Source of the DNA: Anniella stebbinsi
Lineage: Eukaryota > Chordata > Lepidosauria > Squamata > Anniellidae
DNA: 64,000 nucleotides
Assembly: GCA_029215795.1 (NCBI GenBank)
Contig: JARDYH010000001.1
Span: forward strand, 186,627,654 to 186,691,653
Direction: 5' to 3'
This document shows, piece by piece, positions 1 to 11,039 of this stretch. Within the stretch, counting starts at the first letter, position 1. Each line of letters begins with the position of its first letter. Made by a program: the position numbers and the translations under genes. Under the pieces are notes generated by a model. It ran no database searches. It saw only the letters and a list, made by a program, of their open reading frames with translations, and was not told the DNA's origin.

Positions 1-112
1 CCACTGCTTTAAAATGGCTTGTAACAGTTTTGACAACTGTTGGGGCCCAGGACAAACTCCATATGCAGTTTTCAAAATGTTTTCAAAGCATTTTATCTGG
101 CTTGGTGTGACT
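1..112. mobile_element. MITE of the GAGCC-ATCTACAC family, cut by the window edge
   Basis: The sequence matches the reverse complement of the 54778-54918 element over most of its length, including the shared core around GGGGCCCAGGACA. The left terminal repeat is missing because the window starts inside the element. The right terminus is diverged, so the end coordinate is approximate. Confidence 0.7.
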
Positions 113-689
113 GCAAGTGAGCTACCAAAGAACGCTCAAAGAAAGAAGAAGGGGGAAAGAGGGAAGAAGGCATGGCCAAAAGCTTTGAACTTAAGTTTTC
201 AATGGGTGATAGCTGAATAGTGTGAGTGATCAATTATGGAAATTTAAACTTGAAAATCTCCTATCCAAAGATGACCTATGGGAGGCAATCACCACAAACA
301 GGCCAGCCGAAAACCCTCAGGAAAGGGACAAAAAGGACAGTCAGGGAAAGGAAACAATGCATTTATTAGTGGAAGATAGTCAATAGGGTACGAGACCACA
401 GCAAAGGGCTTGTGGAATGCATTGCAAAGGCTGCAGGCAAGAACCAATTTGAATAGTAAGCTGTTCCTCTGGAGGACACTATGCCAATGGAAAGGAAACG
501 CAAGACCACTTAAATACTATGTTGGAAGTGGTGGCACAACTACATCAGGGAAAGAATAAAAGATCATCACAAAGTGGCCTTACTCCTCGTCCTGCCTGAA
601 TCATACAACACCCTCATTAATGCTTTAGAAACAAGGCTTGACGCGGAAGTGATACTGACCTTGTCCAGGCGACATACTAAGCCATGGTG

Positions 690-837
690 GTTAGGCATTT
701 TTAGCTAAACTCTGGTCCCGTTCAGAAGGCACCTTAAACCACAGCTTTAACCACGGTCGTTAAGCCAGAAAGCCAGGTCGTGTTCAGAAGACACCTTAAA
801 CCATGGCTTTAACCACGGGGAATAAGGCAAAAAGCCA
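690..837. repeat. MITE remnant with a 62-bp tandem duplication
   Basis: Two consecutive 62-bp units (714-775 and 776-837) are clearly similar. Each reads from a GTTCAGAAG-type motif, through an ACCTTAAACCA block and TTTAACCACGG, to an AAAGCCA end. An upstream partial block with GCCATGGTGG lies at about 677-715. The motif vocabulary (AAACCATGG, AACCACGG) is shared with 10730-10905, so this is probably a fragment of a palindromic non-autonomous DNA transposon. Confidence 0.55.
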
Positions 838-3567
838 TGTTTATTTTTCTTAACTCCTTATGAATAAGAAATTAAACATTCCTCATCATAAATTTGGAGA
901 TGATCAAAGACACTTCTAACGCATTTTGCATTTTATATGAGCAGAAACCTCTTAGAAAAATATTGACTTCTGGACAGCAGTTTGAGGTTTCCTTAGGCGC
1001 TCAGAACATTTCTTTCCATGTGGCTAGGGCAGATTGTGTAACTAGCTTTACCTTGGACAACCATCATTAGGTATGTTGCAAATAATCATTTCTCAGACCA
1101 CTAAGCCTTTTCCTCCAGTTCCTACATGAATGGGCACAGGTCTTACTTGCAATTTCAAGAGAAGTGGTGAATTTTCTCCTCAACACGTGTGGCATAGACA
1201 TTACCTAAAAGGAGTAAAATCTTATTAGACTGTGTACCAACAAATAAATCTGGAGTCACTGAGGTTCTTCTGCCACACCTTCAGACTCGCCTTTCTTTAC
1301 CCTCACATAAATTTGACGGACATATTGGTTAGTGAATCCAGTGTCTGCCATGCCTGTCTCCCCATGATAGAGATTATGATGCATCAGCATATTGGCAATG
1401 CTAGAATTGTTAAGTGGCACCCCTTCCCCACCTGTGCAATGTTTTTTAGCATTGTGCCATTTGCAGCTTGTAGTTTACAATGTTGGTGTCAGAAAAATCA
1501 TGACTTGTACTTGGGACTGTGTTCATTACCAATCACTAACGATTAGTTGAAACACTAAATTGGGCAGAAATCTACTAGTCACTTGCTCTGAAGTAATTCC
1601 ACATTAGTCTGATAAACTTCAATGAGACTACTCTAAAATAAGTCACATACTTGGATGGGTTTCAACTAGCAGCAATTCCTCCCCCCACCCCAATCTCTTT
1701 TCCATCCCCACAAGAAGCCTAACTATAGCACTTTGGCTTTGATGTGTCCCATTTACAGCTCAGCAAACGTGCACTCACTTTGAAGTCATCAGGTGATGCT
1801 GTAACAGGAGAGTCTGAGCACTGGTCCTCTACAGAGTCATGTGCATTCCTGGGATATTGGAGAGTAAACACCTTGTGGGCAGGAGACATGAAACACATTG
1901 CTCTGGTTTGTTGTAGTGCAAAACAAATACCCCCCCCCCCCCCACCAAAAAAACCAAACCAAACTCAGCTAGATGCTGCCAAATTGTGGTAGGTTTTCTG
2001 CTACCTTCAGTCCAGGTAGCTGATGGGTCACTTCATGGAACCATCAGCTAACTGGGCTGATGGGTTCAGTCCAAAGATTACATTGCTTCTGGGTTTTGTG
2101 CCTCAACCACTCTATATCTGTACCATGCAAAAGTGGCACAATGTGCTATTAAAAATGCTACCAAAAATGGGAGAGGCCAAGCTAAAACAATGCATTCATA
2201 CAATGTAGGGAAAGCAATGAGAAAGGCTGCTCCAGGAGTTTTCATGAAGTCCTCTCTCCGCTGCATGTATAATTTGATATAATTCTCTTAATTAAGTGAT
2301 TTCTATTAGTGAAGTGCTTTGAGTGCCATGGATCAGAAGTGTGACCACCAATCAGTAATAGTATTATTAGTATCCTTATTAATTAGTAATATTCATTTCT
2401 AGCATTATTATTTTACATGTGAACTGCTTAGGGATTTTTTATATCTAGCAAATATCCAATATATAAGTAAAGAAAGAAAGAACAATACTGAAACATTGGC
2501 TTCAAATCAATTCATAGCAATCACCTTCATTTTTGCTCACAAAAGCCTGATCTCTAAAATGAGTCCAGCTTTCTTTGCTGCCCACAACCCTAATGCCAGC
2601 GCTCCCTCCCAGGACATCTACCTGATGCAATTTCTCTTCCTTCTTTCAAGCCCCAATACAAAACCCACGTTTCCTAGGATGCCTTTGGCTTAAGCCCTCC
2701 TTATCCCCAACAGAAACAGAGCCCAAGTACATGTTCCTGCCTTGGCTTTTGCCCTCCCCTCCCCTCCCTCCATTTCCTTTCTTGCCAAGCCTGCCTTAAT
2801 TCAGAGAGTAGAGACCTGCCTTTTGCTTGTGCTGCTCTGTAAAGCGCTACACTGATGTCAGCATGTAAATGAATAAATACAATTATTAATTAATCAGACA
2901 TATCACGTCATCTGAAGTCCAGTTCTAGGACTGGCTTAGAATTGCAGTCCTAGAGGTAATATAATGTTGCCCATGGGAAAAGTATCCAGGCCTTCTTCGT
3001 TAGAAATCCTTTCATCGAGAGCCTTTTATGACTCTAAGCTCTTATTCGCTTTCACATATACGTTAAATGTGACCGTGTTACTATTGCAAGTTAATTTTAT
3101 TTATCAGCGTAATGCAGGAAATATTTAGTCTTAAGATAACTACATTGATCTAAGGGTCCCCCTTCTGGTTTTCATGAATAAGCACTTTAAAAGAACAACA
3201 TGATAGCCCATAAGAACCCCCCCCCCCCCCACACACACACACAATCCATACTTTCATTAGGACCAACTAAAATTCCCCCAAATTGTGCAAGGTTTCAGGT
3301 TTCTAGTACTCTTCATCAGGCAAAAGAACAGGAAATAGGGAGGGGGGGGGGAATTGGCCTGGCATTATGGTCATGAAATCTGCAGTTTAGATACACCCAC
3401 TTTCAAAATCGAGACCCGCACTCTCAATTAGCCAATAGTAGGTGTTACAGATATCAGATTACATCTAGCAGTGCATTCTGGAAGCAGGAACAATGACTGA
3501 ACTCCATTTCTGAAAACACAGAGGCTGGCTATAAATAAGCATCTTTGTAAAATATAGGTCTACTCAC
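838..3567. other. Non-coding stretch downstream of the last visible MLPH exon
   Basis: No exon with MLPH similarity or convincing splice signals was found here, although the next MLPH exon must lie in this direction. The stretch holds homopolymer and microsatellite tracts: a poly-C run near 1930-1943 and a poly-C/(AC)n run near 3219-3243. The rest is AT-rich unique-looking DNA. Confidence 0.6.
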
Positions 3568-3660
3568 CCGAGTGCTTGATTTCTTCTTGGATTTTTCCAC
3601 TGGTTTAACTGTCAGCCCAGCAGCGCTCAGAGCTGCTATCCGGGATTCTATATCAGATAC
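3568..3660 (-). CDS. MLPH: MLPH coding exon (coiled-coil end, VSDIESRIAAL)
   Basis: This 93-bp exon is the most 3' one visible. It follows an acceptor ending CTGAAG and ends CGG before GTGAGTA, a strong donor. It encodes 31 residues in phase 0 at both ends, opening with VSDIESRIAALSAAGLTVKP, nearly identical to the human MLPH segment, followed by a basic Lys/Ser-rich tail (EKSKKKSSTR). In the family this is the end of the coiled coil just before the actin-binding region. The following exons, with the family's C-terminal actin-binding sequence, were not found in the remaining 3.5 kb. Its 0-0 phase makes it skippable without a frameshift. Confidence 0.92.
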
Positions 3661-4162
3661 CTTCAGAGCAAATTGCACATGTCATTCCCTCATAAAGGTG
3701 ATGCAGCTCTTTTTGCCAGCATAAATACAGTATACATGCACACACACACACTTCAAGGCATTGTGGGCAGTAGCGCCATTCCAGTTGGCACTTGTGATGT
3801 ATTCGGACTGATCCTATTGATGATTTTCTGTCATTGTTGTGGTGCAAATGGTAGCCAGTTCTGTGGTAGCTAAAGGAGCATTCTGTACCTGGTAAATGGG
3901 GCAAACATGTTGTGGTTTGCCTATTGATAAACATTCCATCTCCAGACATTCTCAAAAATATGCAATTCAATGTTTTTTTATGAGTTGTACTCCATTTTCA
4001 CAGTGTTAACATGGTAGTCATGGTGCCAGCACTGTGCTAGCAATGGCCAGGTACTACAGGTAGGAGCTATGTTTTTATCAGAATCAATTATTCTCTCCTT
4101 TTATTTTGGAGTCACCAGATCTCTGGGACAAAAAAATTTTGTCTCCAGAAAATAAGGATTAC

Positions 4163-4318
4163 CTCACTCTCGGTGTGCTGCACCTGAGCCCCTGCTGAAG
4201 CCACTTTATCTTCTAGTTCGGACAGCTCTGAATCTGTGTTTCCACTGTGGCAGGTACGGCCATCTGGGTCTCCGAGCTTCTTCTCTAACCCACCTGACTT
4301 TCCAACAGGAATATACGC
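4163..4318 (-). CDS. MLPH: MLPH coding exon (ELSELEDKV coiled coil)
   Basis: A 156-bp exon (52 codons, phase 0-0) preceded by TTGGTTTCAG and followed by GTAATC. The product begins AYIPVGKSGGLEKKLGDP and ends DSELSELEDKVASAGAQVQ then HTESE. The second half matches the human coiled-coil stretch (EELSELEDRV, then QQAESEVSDIESR); the last residue Glu joins the next exon's VSDIESR exactly as in human. The first 25 residues are poorly conserved, as is normal for this linker. Confidence 0.93.
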
Positions 4319-4447
4319 CTGAAACCAACAATACAAGTCACCTTCCAGCTAGGTATTTTAAATGTGATCTTCCAAATGAGTGGACTGATAATCTTTATTT
4401 TTGGTTTGTAATGCTTTCAGTTGTCATGGAACACGCTTAAGCGTGCA

Positions 4448-4505
4448 ATCGAATACACACTTACCTGGGAGTACATCTCAACGAACTCAATGGGGGCTTA
4501 CTTTA
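4448..4505. repeat. Short AAGTAAGTCCCATTGA-type repeat fragment
   Basis: The stretch carries CTTACCTGGGAGTACATCTC and CTCAATGGGGGCTTACTTT, matching in reverse complement the repeat seen at 36585-36675, 52715-52797 and 62715-62910. These are short inverted-repeat-rich interspersed elements. No superfamily is assigned. Confidence 0.5.
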
Positions 4506-4506
4506 A

Positions 4507-4507
<1 letters not shown>

Positions 4508-4555
<48 letters not shown>

Positions 4556-4581
4556 CATATACATATATATATATATATATA
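4508..4581. repeat. (AC)n-(AT)n microsatellite
   Basis: A run of about 18 AC units is followed by an AT/ACAT stretch ending near 4581. It lies in an MLPH intron upstream of the 4163-4318 exon. It creates a spurious Thr-His/Ile-Tyr reading frame on the plus strand. Confidence 0.95.
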
Positions 4582-5023
4582 CTTGTGCTGTAAGTGATCT
4601 TTGATCCTGTGGAGATCAATGCTTATACTCTAGCTCTAAGCATCTGTCTTGCTGAATTGACAGTTTATTTACATCTCACCAGGGCCTCTGACTCAAAATG
4701 ACTGCAGTGTGTCCTTGCCTCCCTAATACTTCTAAGACAAGCAACAAGTTAAGGAAGATTGAAACTGTATTGTAAAATGCCAGAAGCGTCGCTTTCCTAA
4801 ATACGTAGATTTGTTTTGCAGTTATCCCATAGTTTGTTGCCTACCCAGGGTTTGTCTGGCAGAGGATCAAACATGGTTTGTTTTCTCAATCCTGGGGTTG
4901 TTTGTTTCTGTCCTCCTTCACCTACTCCCACCCTATATCCGAAGTGCCTTTATGGCACTGTAGTATTCAAATATAGAGAGGCTAAGCTTTATTTTTTACT
5001 ACTCTTGCCCAATGCCTTTGTTA

Positions 5024-5324
5024 GGGTGACCAGATAAAATCCAGGTCAGGGCTCATGTAACTTTAACTGTTGTAGAGAAAAGGGAATTTCAGCCAGTGTC
5101 ATTTGTATGCAATTAGTCCTGGTGAAATTCCCTCTTCATCATAACAGTTACAGTTGCAGGCACTATACTAGAGTGACCATGTACAAAAGAAGGCAGGGCC
5201 CCTGCAACTTTAACTGTTGTGATGAAGAGGGAATTTCACCAGGAACTGACACTGGCTGAAATTCCCTTTTCTCTACAACTGTTAAAGTTACATGAGCCCT
5301 GACCTGGATTTTATCTGGTCACCC
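5024..5324. mobile_element. Tc1/mariner-type MITE with TA duplication, copy 1
   Basis: The element runs from GGGTGACCAGATAAAATCC to its inverted complement ending GGTCACCC. It is flanked by TA on both sides (5022-5023 and 5325-5326). Nearly the whole length is an imperfect inverted repeat. An internal TAGAGTGACCATGTACAAAAG at about 5172 looks like a second terminus, so the element seems to be a fused pair. Related copies are at 37589-37903, 55620-55935 and 56092-56383. Confidence 0.85.
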
Positions 5325-5332
5325 TAGCCTAT

Positions 5333-5575
5333 GTAGTCTACTAAAACAATCCATGAACAACCCACGATTCTGGGTTCATACATAATGACAAACCATGGTT
5401 TAAACAACCCAGAGTTCACAATCCAACAAAAACCATGGGTTATCTTTTTGGAATGTTCATGGTTAACAAACCATGATTTGTTAATAATGTGTGTTTGCAC
5501 ATCATGACACCCAGAATTCAACGACTCGTGGATTCAATAAAGCATGGGTTAGCATTATCTGTGAACCACATAGTG
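5333..5575. mobile_element. Palindromic AAACCATGG-rich MITE remnant
   Basis: Several inverted copies of AACCATGG/CCATGGTT and AACCCA-type motifs lie between about 5333 and 5575, including ACAAACCATGGTTTAAACAA. The composition resembles the elements at 690-837, 10730-10905 and 39115-39345. Boundaries and duplications could not be set, so the superfamily is uncertain (hAT-like is possible). Confidence 0.45.
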
Positions 5576-5890
5576 TCGATATCCCAACTAGGCTCTTTCA
5601 AATGGAAAACAATCACATACATCTAGCCAGATAAATATAAAACAAATTCTTGCATATGCTGATGATTAGTAGCCCACACATACAATCCATCCTAAGGCCA
5701 TCTATTGCTGCCTCATATCAAGTCAGACAGTTGGTCTATCTAGTCAAGTACTCTCTACTCATATTATCTGTGGCTCTCCAGAGCCTTGGGTGGAATAAGG
5801 TCGTTCTCATGGGCCTCTTATGGATCAGTAATTGATCTTAAATAATAGGAAGCAAAAGTTAGGAGTAAATAGATAATTCTTGTAATGGAT

Positions 5891-6300
5891 CATAGAATCA
5901 TAGAATAGTAGAGTTGGAAGGGGTCTATAACGCCATCGAGTCCAACTCCCTGCTCAGTGCAGGAATCCACCTTAAAGCATGCCTGACAGAAGGTTGTCCA
6001 GCTGCCTCTTGAATGCCTCTAATGTGGGAGAGCCTATGACCTCCCTAGGTCATTGGTTCCATTGTCGTACTGCTCTAACAGTCAGGAAGTTTTTCCTGAT
6101 GTCCAGCCGGAACCTGGCTTCCTGTAACTTGAGCCCATTATTCCATGTCCTGCACTCTGGGATGATAAATAAGAGATCCTAGCCCTCCTCTGTGTGACAA
6201 CCATTCAAGTATTTGAAGAGTGCTATCATGTCCCCCCTCAATCTTCTTTTCTCCAGGCTAAACATGCCTAGTTCTTTCAGTCTCTCCTCATCACCCAAGG
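5891..6300 (-). mobile_element. CR1 LINE 3' end
   Basis: It starts with the CR1 tail on the minus strand (CATAGAATCATAGAATAGTA), continues through the 3'UTR and reads into the C-terminal part of the reverse-transcriptase ORF ([19 protein letters not shown] on the minus strand). Truncated at the 5' side near 6300, as usual for CR1. Confidence 0.92.
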
Positions 6301-6304
6301 ATAA

Positions 6305-6362
6305 TCTTCCCCAAATTGGTGTCTTCCATATATGTTGGACTACAAATCCCAGTATTCCCAAG
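6305..6362. repeat. Half-copy of the CTTCCCCAA...TTGGACTACAA palindromic repeat
   Basis: The stretch carries CTTCCCCAAATTGG and TGTTGGACTACAAATCCCAG. It matches one arm of the palindromic repeat seen more completely at 55457-55603. Confidence 0.6.
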
Positions 6363-6580
6363 GATCTGTATTGAAGTTTTTGTTGTTTAATTTATTCACA
6401 AATTACCTAGGGTTAAGAATGAGCAGTGAAGTAGCCAAATTCATGGATGACACTAAATTATTCAGGATGGTGAAAACTCAGTGGGCCACAAAGAGTTCCA
6501 AAAAGACATTTCCAAACAAACAAATGGGCAGCACAATTGTAATTCAGTCTGCCAATTGCCTGCACGCTGTCCCATCACAG
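6363..6580 (+). mobile_element. CR1 reverse-transcriptase fragment
   Basis: A degraded translation reads [19 protein letters not shown] followed by MDDTKLFR, matching the CR1 block that carries the catalytic (Y/F)ADD motif, here FMDD. A second patch, EFQKDISKQ, lies in another frame. The subfamily differs from the KFAVETKLGG type at 51 kb. Confidence 0.7.
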
Positions 6581-6785
6581 GGATATTGACAACTGTTTTG
6601 GCAGGCTTTCCCTCTGCAAACATACCTCCAGTGTATGCAGGTGGGTTCAGAAAGAGATGCAATGGTGGTGGCATAGCCAAAATATGCATCTCCTGATTCT
6701 CTCTCCATGCCATATGAATCATGCGAAGAATGGGAGATATAGGTCATCTGAACCAGCAATTTACCTGCAGGCTTGTAGTCTGAGA

Positions 6786-7434
6786 GTGTCATCAGGAGAG
6801 TGTTTTATCACACGCTCGCTACTGCCCACTTATGGATGTTTGTGCATCCTTTAGATGATGACGTCCACCTCCCGCTCCTTCCTCTCATTTTTCTGTCGCG
6901 AAATAGACCCCTTTTAGTGTATTTTTTTAAAAATGGAATGTGCCGCTATTTCCTGCTGTGTGGACCACATGGCCATTGCTGCTTCCTCTGTCTCTCCCCA
7001 TGTAAAGAGGTTGTCGCTATTGTGGGACAGCAGCAGGAGGCCATAGTGACGGTAAGGAAACAGGAAAATCCACCCGTCTGATGACACTGTGAGAGCATCA
7101 TCAAACGGGGCAAAATCGTGCTTTCTTACCATCACTTCTCCGCCTGCTCTTTTGTCCCTCATTACTTCCTCTTTTGAAAGGGGAAGTAAACAATGTGAAT
7201 GTGGCCCATTCAGTGAGCCATTTTGATCATGCTGCTTCTCTGGCACACAGCAGGAGACAGTGGCAAGTTCCATCTCAAAAATAATTTGGATTTACCGGGG
7301 TCCTTTTTTGTCATGTGAAGAAGGCTAGAAGGGGCAGGAGGCATGCGGGACACAGAGACATCGTGAATAGGACCTGTGAATATCCGTGAGTGCCCAGTAA
7401 CAAGTGTGCAATAAAATACCCATCTGATAACGCC
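6786..7434. mobile_element. hAT-like MITE pair flanked by CTGAGAG
   Basis: Two related inverted-repeat units lie side by side: about 6786-7087 (GTGTCATCAG to CTGATGACAC) and about 7095-7433 (GCATCATCAAACGGG to CTGATAACGC). CTGAGAG occurs just outside both ends (6780-6786 and 7435-7441), and a similar CTGTGAGAG lies between the units. An approximately 7-8-bp duplication fits the hAT superfamily. The outermost 65 bp are clearly complementary but diverged. No transposase is encoded. Confidence 0.6.
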
Positions 7435-7967
7435 CTGAGAGGACAGCTCCCCGCAGGCTCTGCATGTGTGCTTATGCATGTGTGGGTGAAAAACAGCACT
7501 TCGGGACTTTGAATAAGTAGAAAGAAACTGAAAGGCTGAGTATTTACAGCTGGATTAGCTGGAGGATGGGGGTGTGGATTGTGGTGGGGAATGGTGTGCT
7601 GTACAACTAACTATTTGGAGACCTGCTGCCTTCTGCAGAAGTGCTGTTTGCCTTCACTTATGCTCTACTTGTCTGTATGTTAAAAAAACTACACTATGTC
7701 CTTCTGCTACACTACATAATCATCCTCCATCCTGCAAAACCTTGCAGTCCTCCGAATGGGATTGGCATTGCAGCAATCTGCGGGCGGCCATTTTAGGGCT
7801 TGGCGCTACAGCAAGTGGATATCTCAGGATTCAGCACTGCAGCAGGCGACTCCTCACTGGGCTGCCCTGCACAGTATCTGGGCACGTCTCACTGCCTGCA
7901 CACATGTGGCCTGTGATCTGTCTTTCCCACTCCAGCTGTCCTTCCCACAGTGGTGCAGGGCAGAAAC

Positions 7968-8056
7968 AAAGCCCTATGAGGAGAGACTGAAAGAAGTGGG
8001 CATGTTTAGCCTGGAGAAGAGAAGATTGAGGGGAGACATGATAGCAAATACTTGAA
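7968..8056 (+). mobile_element. CR1 LINE fragment
   Basis: Short piece encoding [20 protein letters not shown], the conserved region near the C-terminus of the CR1 ORF2. Both sides are truncated; a tiny MITE follows at 8070. Confidence 0.85.
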
Positions 8057-8069
8057 ATGTTCTCACAAA

Positions 8070-8125
8070 GAGCCTATCTACACGACTGCTAAAAACCGTT
8101 TGAAAGCAGTAGCGTAGATAGGCTC
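8070..8125. mobile_element. Minimal 56-bp MITE, GAGCC-ATCTACAC family
   Basis: The element is GAGCCTATCTACAC followed by about 28 bp containing AAACCGTTTGAAAGCAGTAG and the inverted end GCGTAGATAGGCTC. Flanks are AAA and ACA, compatible with a decayed 3-bp duplication. This is the shortest copy of the family in the window. Confidence 0.75.
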
Positions 8126-8530
8126 ACAGTGACGAAGTGCAGAGTCCAAGCAACGCTCAGGGATGGTGGCAATGATGGCGGGGGGTGCTTCGCATACTGG
8201 GGCTTTGCCTCTGTGCCAGTAGGGGCTTGGGGGTACAGATTTGGGGAGAGAGATGCCATCTGAGGAAGGAATTATCTTCCTTGGCCAGCAGCTGGGCATG
8301 CGGGAATATTTTCCCTTATCATGGTAGACACAGGTGCTTGTGCCTGGGAGTGCGATGCGCTCAAGATCATTGTGCTGATAACAGCAACATGGGATCAAAA
8401 GCATCTTTGTTTCCATGCACTTCTCCAATTACGTAAAGTGGGCGAGGACAGAGACATATTGCAGCAATGGATGGAGAATGAGGAGGCTGACTCTCAGCTG
8501 CCGCGTCATGTATTGCTAGGCAGATTTCGA

Positions 8531-9645
8531 CTATAGAGATCTCGCATAGGGGCACTGTCCTCTACAAGAGGTTTCTTGACGATATTTTTATGTTATAGAA
8601 AGGGAGTGAGGAGATCCTTCTAGAGTTTCTCCAATATACAAACTCTAAACATGAAACTATCAAATTTGAAATGAATTACAATAAATGAAGGCTCAACTTT
8701 TTGGATGTTGTTCTTTCGCAGAATGGGTCACTTACCACTGACCTGTATTGTAAAAATACAGATGCAAATTCCTTCTTGAAATATGACAGCTACCACCCTG
8801 GTCATATGAAACGCAATCTGCCTTATTCCCAAATGCTGAGGCTGCGAAGGAATTACAGTAGTACACAAGATTTCTACAGGCAGGCAAACACACTTATTGT
8901 TCAGTTAAACAGGAGAGGATATCCAATGAAGTTATTGAAGGGGGCTATGTATAGAGCCCTGAATAAGGGCAGAAAGGAACTTTTACAATCTAGGAACCAG
9001 CAAACAACAGAACGAATGGTTGTTCCTTTAAGTTATGATGGACACACCAGCAAGATTTGAGATATCATGAGTAGATATTGGTATCTCCTGGATGATATAC
9101 CTGCCTGCCAAGGAGGCCCCATCTTCACATATAAACAAAAACAGAACCTCAGGGACATTCTGGTACACAGTGCCTGCAAGCCTAAACCCAAATTGAGAGA
9201 CACAACACTTTTAGGGGAAGAAGTAAAAGGGAACTTTCCCTGTGGTCATTGCAGCGTATGTATCAATTGCCATAGAGGCAAAAGCTTTATTAACCCAGTA
9301 GATAATAAACAGTATCCATACCGAGGTTTCTTTAATTGTAATACCAAAAGTGTAATATATGCTATTATATGTCCTTGTAAAAAAAATCTATGTGGGAAGG
9401 ACTGAAAAAGTTATCAAGATCAGGATCAGCGAACGTAAGAGCTGTATGAGAAACCAGAGGGTACAAGGCCCTTTGATCAACACTTCTTGGAATGTAAACA
9501 TAACCTTGATGATTTGAAATTTTGCTGTCTGGAGAAGGTTGAAGCACAAGGACAACAGATGCACCGTAGACCCTTCTACAGCGGGAACTGTACTGGATTT
9601 TCACCTGAAAAACTAAGTCCCAAGTTGGCTTGAAAGAGATGAACT
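8531..9645 (+). mobile_element. Penelope-like retroelement, 5'-truncated, with GIY-YIG domain
   Basis: A plus-strand coding remnant with several stops. Seen in order: the reverse-transcriptase catalytic block YKRFLDDIFM (8561-8590); the downstream block LNFLDVVLSQNGSLTTDLYC then SFLKYDSYHPGHMKRNLPYS (8692-8828), typical of Penelope-like elements; a zinc-finger-like FPCGHCSVCINCHRGKSF; and FFNCNTKSVIYAIICPCKK with GK downstream, which matches the start of the GIY-YIG endonuclease used for integration in this class. The family is known from fish, amphibians and reptiles. Stops at TAG/TGA positions and the missing N-terminal half show that it is dead. Confidence 0.85.
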
Positions 9646-10729
9646 GGATGGTTAGGATGAGCATTTCTATCTACAGATGTACAGATGTTTGGCTGTTATG
9701 TGTTTGATTTGTTGTTTCACTGGTGATGTTTTGAAGCATTTTAGTGTTACCCGTTAGCTCAGGATGACCGCCCTTAAAGTTGTAACCAGCTCCCTAATTA
9801 GGCTCCATTCTTCACATCTGTGTTCTAATTGTTTTAAGAATTTAATGGGAGCCTTAAGTAGTTATAAGCTGTGCTGAATGATAGCCAGAAAGTCACTGTT
9901 TGGGCACCATCCTGAACCATTTTATTATTACTTGATATTCATATGTGAATATGTGGTTTTATATCTCTATAATTTTACCTTATACTATTTTTTATAACTG
10001 GTATATTGTTTGTTTTATTTATATATCTATCCTTTTTTATATATTTACTTTTTGGGCTACTGCAGTCTCTTGTCAAATCAAAAAACAATCATCCTTGGTG
10101 GAGCCTTTGGCCCCCCCCTTAGAGCTATCTATTTTATAAAAAGTATAGTTCTGTAAGATTACATATATCAAAGGAAGGATAGGCCGGAATCCCAAACTGG
10201 TGAGTTAAAATTGTATTTTTTTTTCAAAAAAAGTAACTTATGATACATTTCATTTTGATTTAAAGTATAAATTGTTAACAAATAATATTTTTAAATACAA
10301 TCTTGGTTTTGTATTTACAGATTTTAACACTGCAGCAGTACCTATTGATATTGATATTTCTGTTGTATGCATTGTTGATTAAATGTTTGTAAATCGTGAA
10401 TACTAATTTTACAACTGAAGAAAACCATAGATTGAAATGCGTCTGGTATTAGTCAAGTGTTTGTAGGAAAAGATAGTTTTTGAAGGTTTTAATACTGTGT
10501 TTTTTAGTCTGATATATATTGTGTAATTGTTTTCATTGTCTTTAGTTTCAACTAGATTGTAACATTAATACTTTTTAGGAGAATTATTGCTATTGATACT
10601 ATTATCTTTATCTGTGTTGTGTATATTGTCACAGTTGTTCTGTTTCTTATATTTTTAAGGGGTTGGGAGAATTTTCCTGTTATGTTGAAGAGAACACTTG
10701 GATAAACACAGGGACCTGGAAAACATCAC
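9646..10729. other. AT-rich non-coding stretch
   Basis: No coding similarity or clear repeat boundary. It may include 3'-untranslated sequence of the Penelope-like element just upstream. Contains many T-rich runs. Confidence 0.5.
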
Positions 10730-10905
10730 GGTAAGCCACGGTTAGGGCTGCTAATCCTGCTGCATTGTTTGGTACTATGTGATTAAACCATGGTTATGAA
10801 GCCACCGTGGTTAAGAAAACCATGTTACACACAGCATGCTAAGCCATCATAGTTAGCTCAAAATGCTTAACCTGTGTGGCTTAGCGTTATGTTTGAACAG
10901 GCCAT
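10730..10905. mobile_element. Palindromic MITE remnant (AAACCATGG/CCGTGGTTAAG)
   Basis: Inverted motifs such as GTAAGCCACGGTTAG, TTAAACCATGGTTATG, CACCGTGGTTAAG and GCTTAACCTGTGTGGCTTAG fill this stretch. The content resembles 690-837. No duplication could be confirmed. Confidence 0.5.
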
Positions 10906-11039
10906 GTAAGTCTCCAGTGCCATCTCTCATCCAAAAGAAACTAAATTCTGCAATGCTGCCTGATACTTCTTGCCTCTTGGAAGAGGAGAGCATGGAGTAC
11001 AATCGTGTTGTCTTGTAGCTGGACCACTTACTGCACATG

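Noticed and set aside
4401..4604. Open frame with Thr-His and Ile-Tyr repeats
   Set aside because: It is an (AC)n-(AT)n microsatellite.
7574..7990. 138-codon open frame on the plus strand
   Set aside because: Runs into a CR1 fragment at its end and has no recognisable domain before that.
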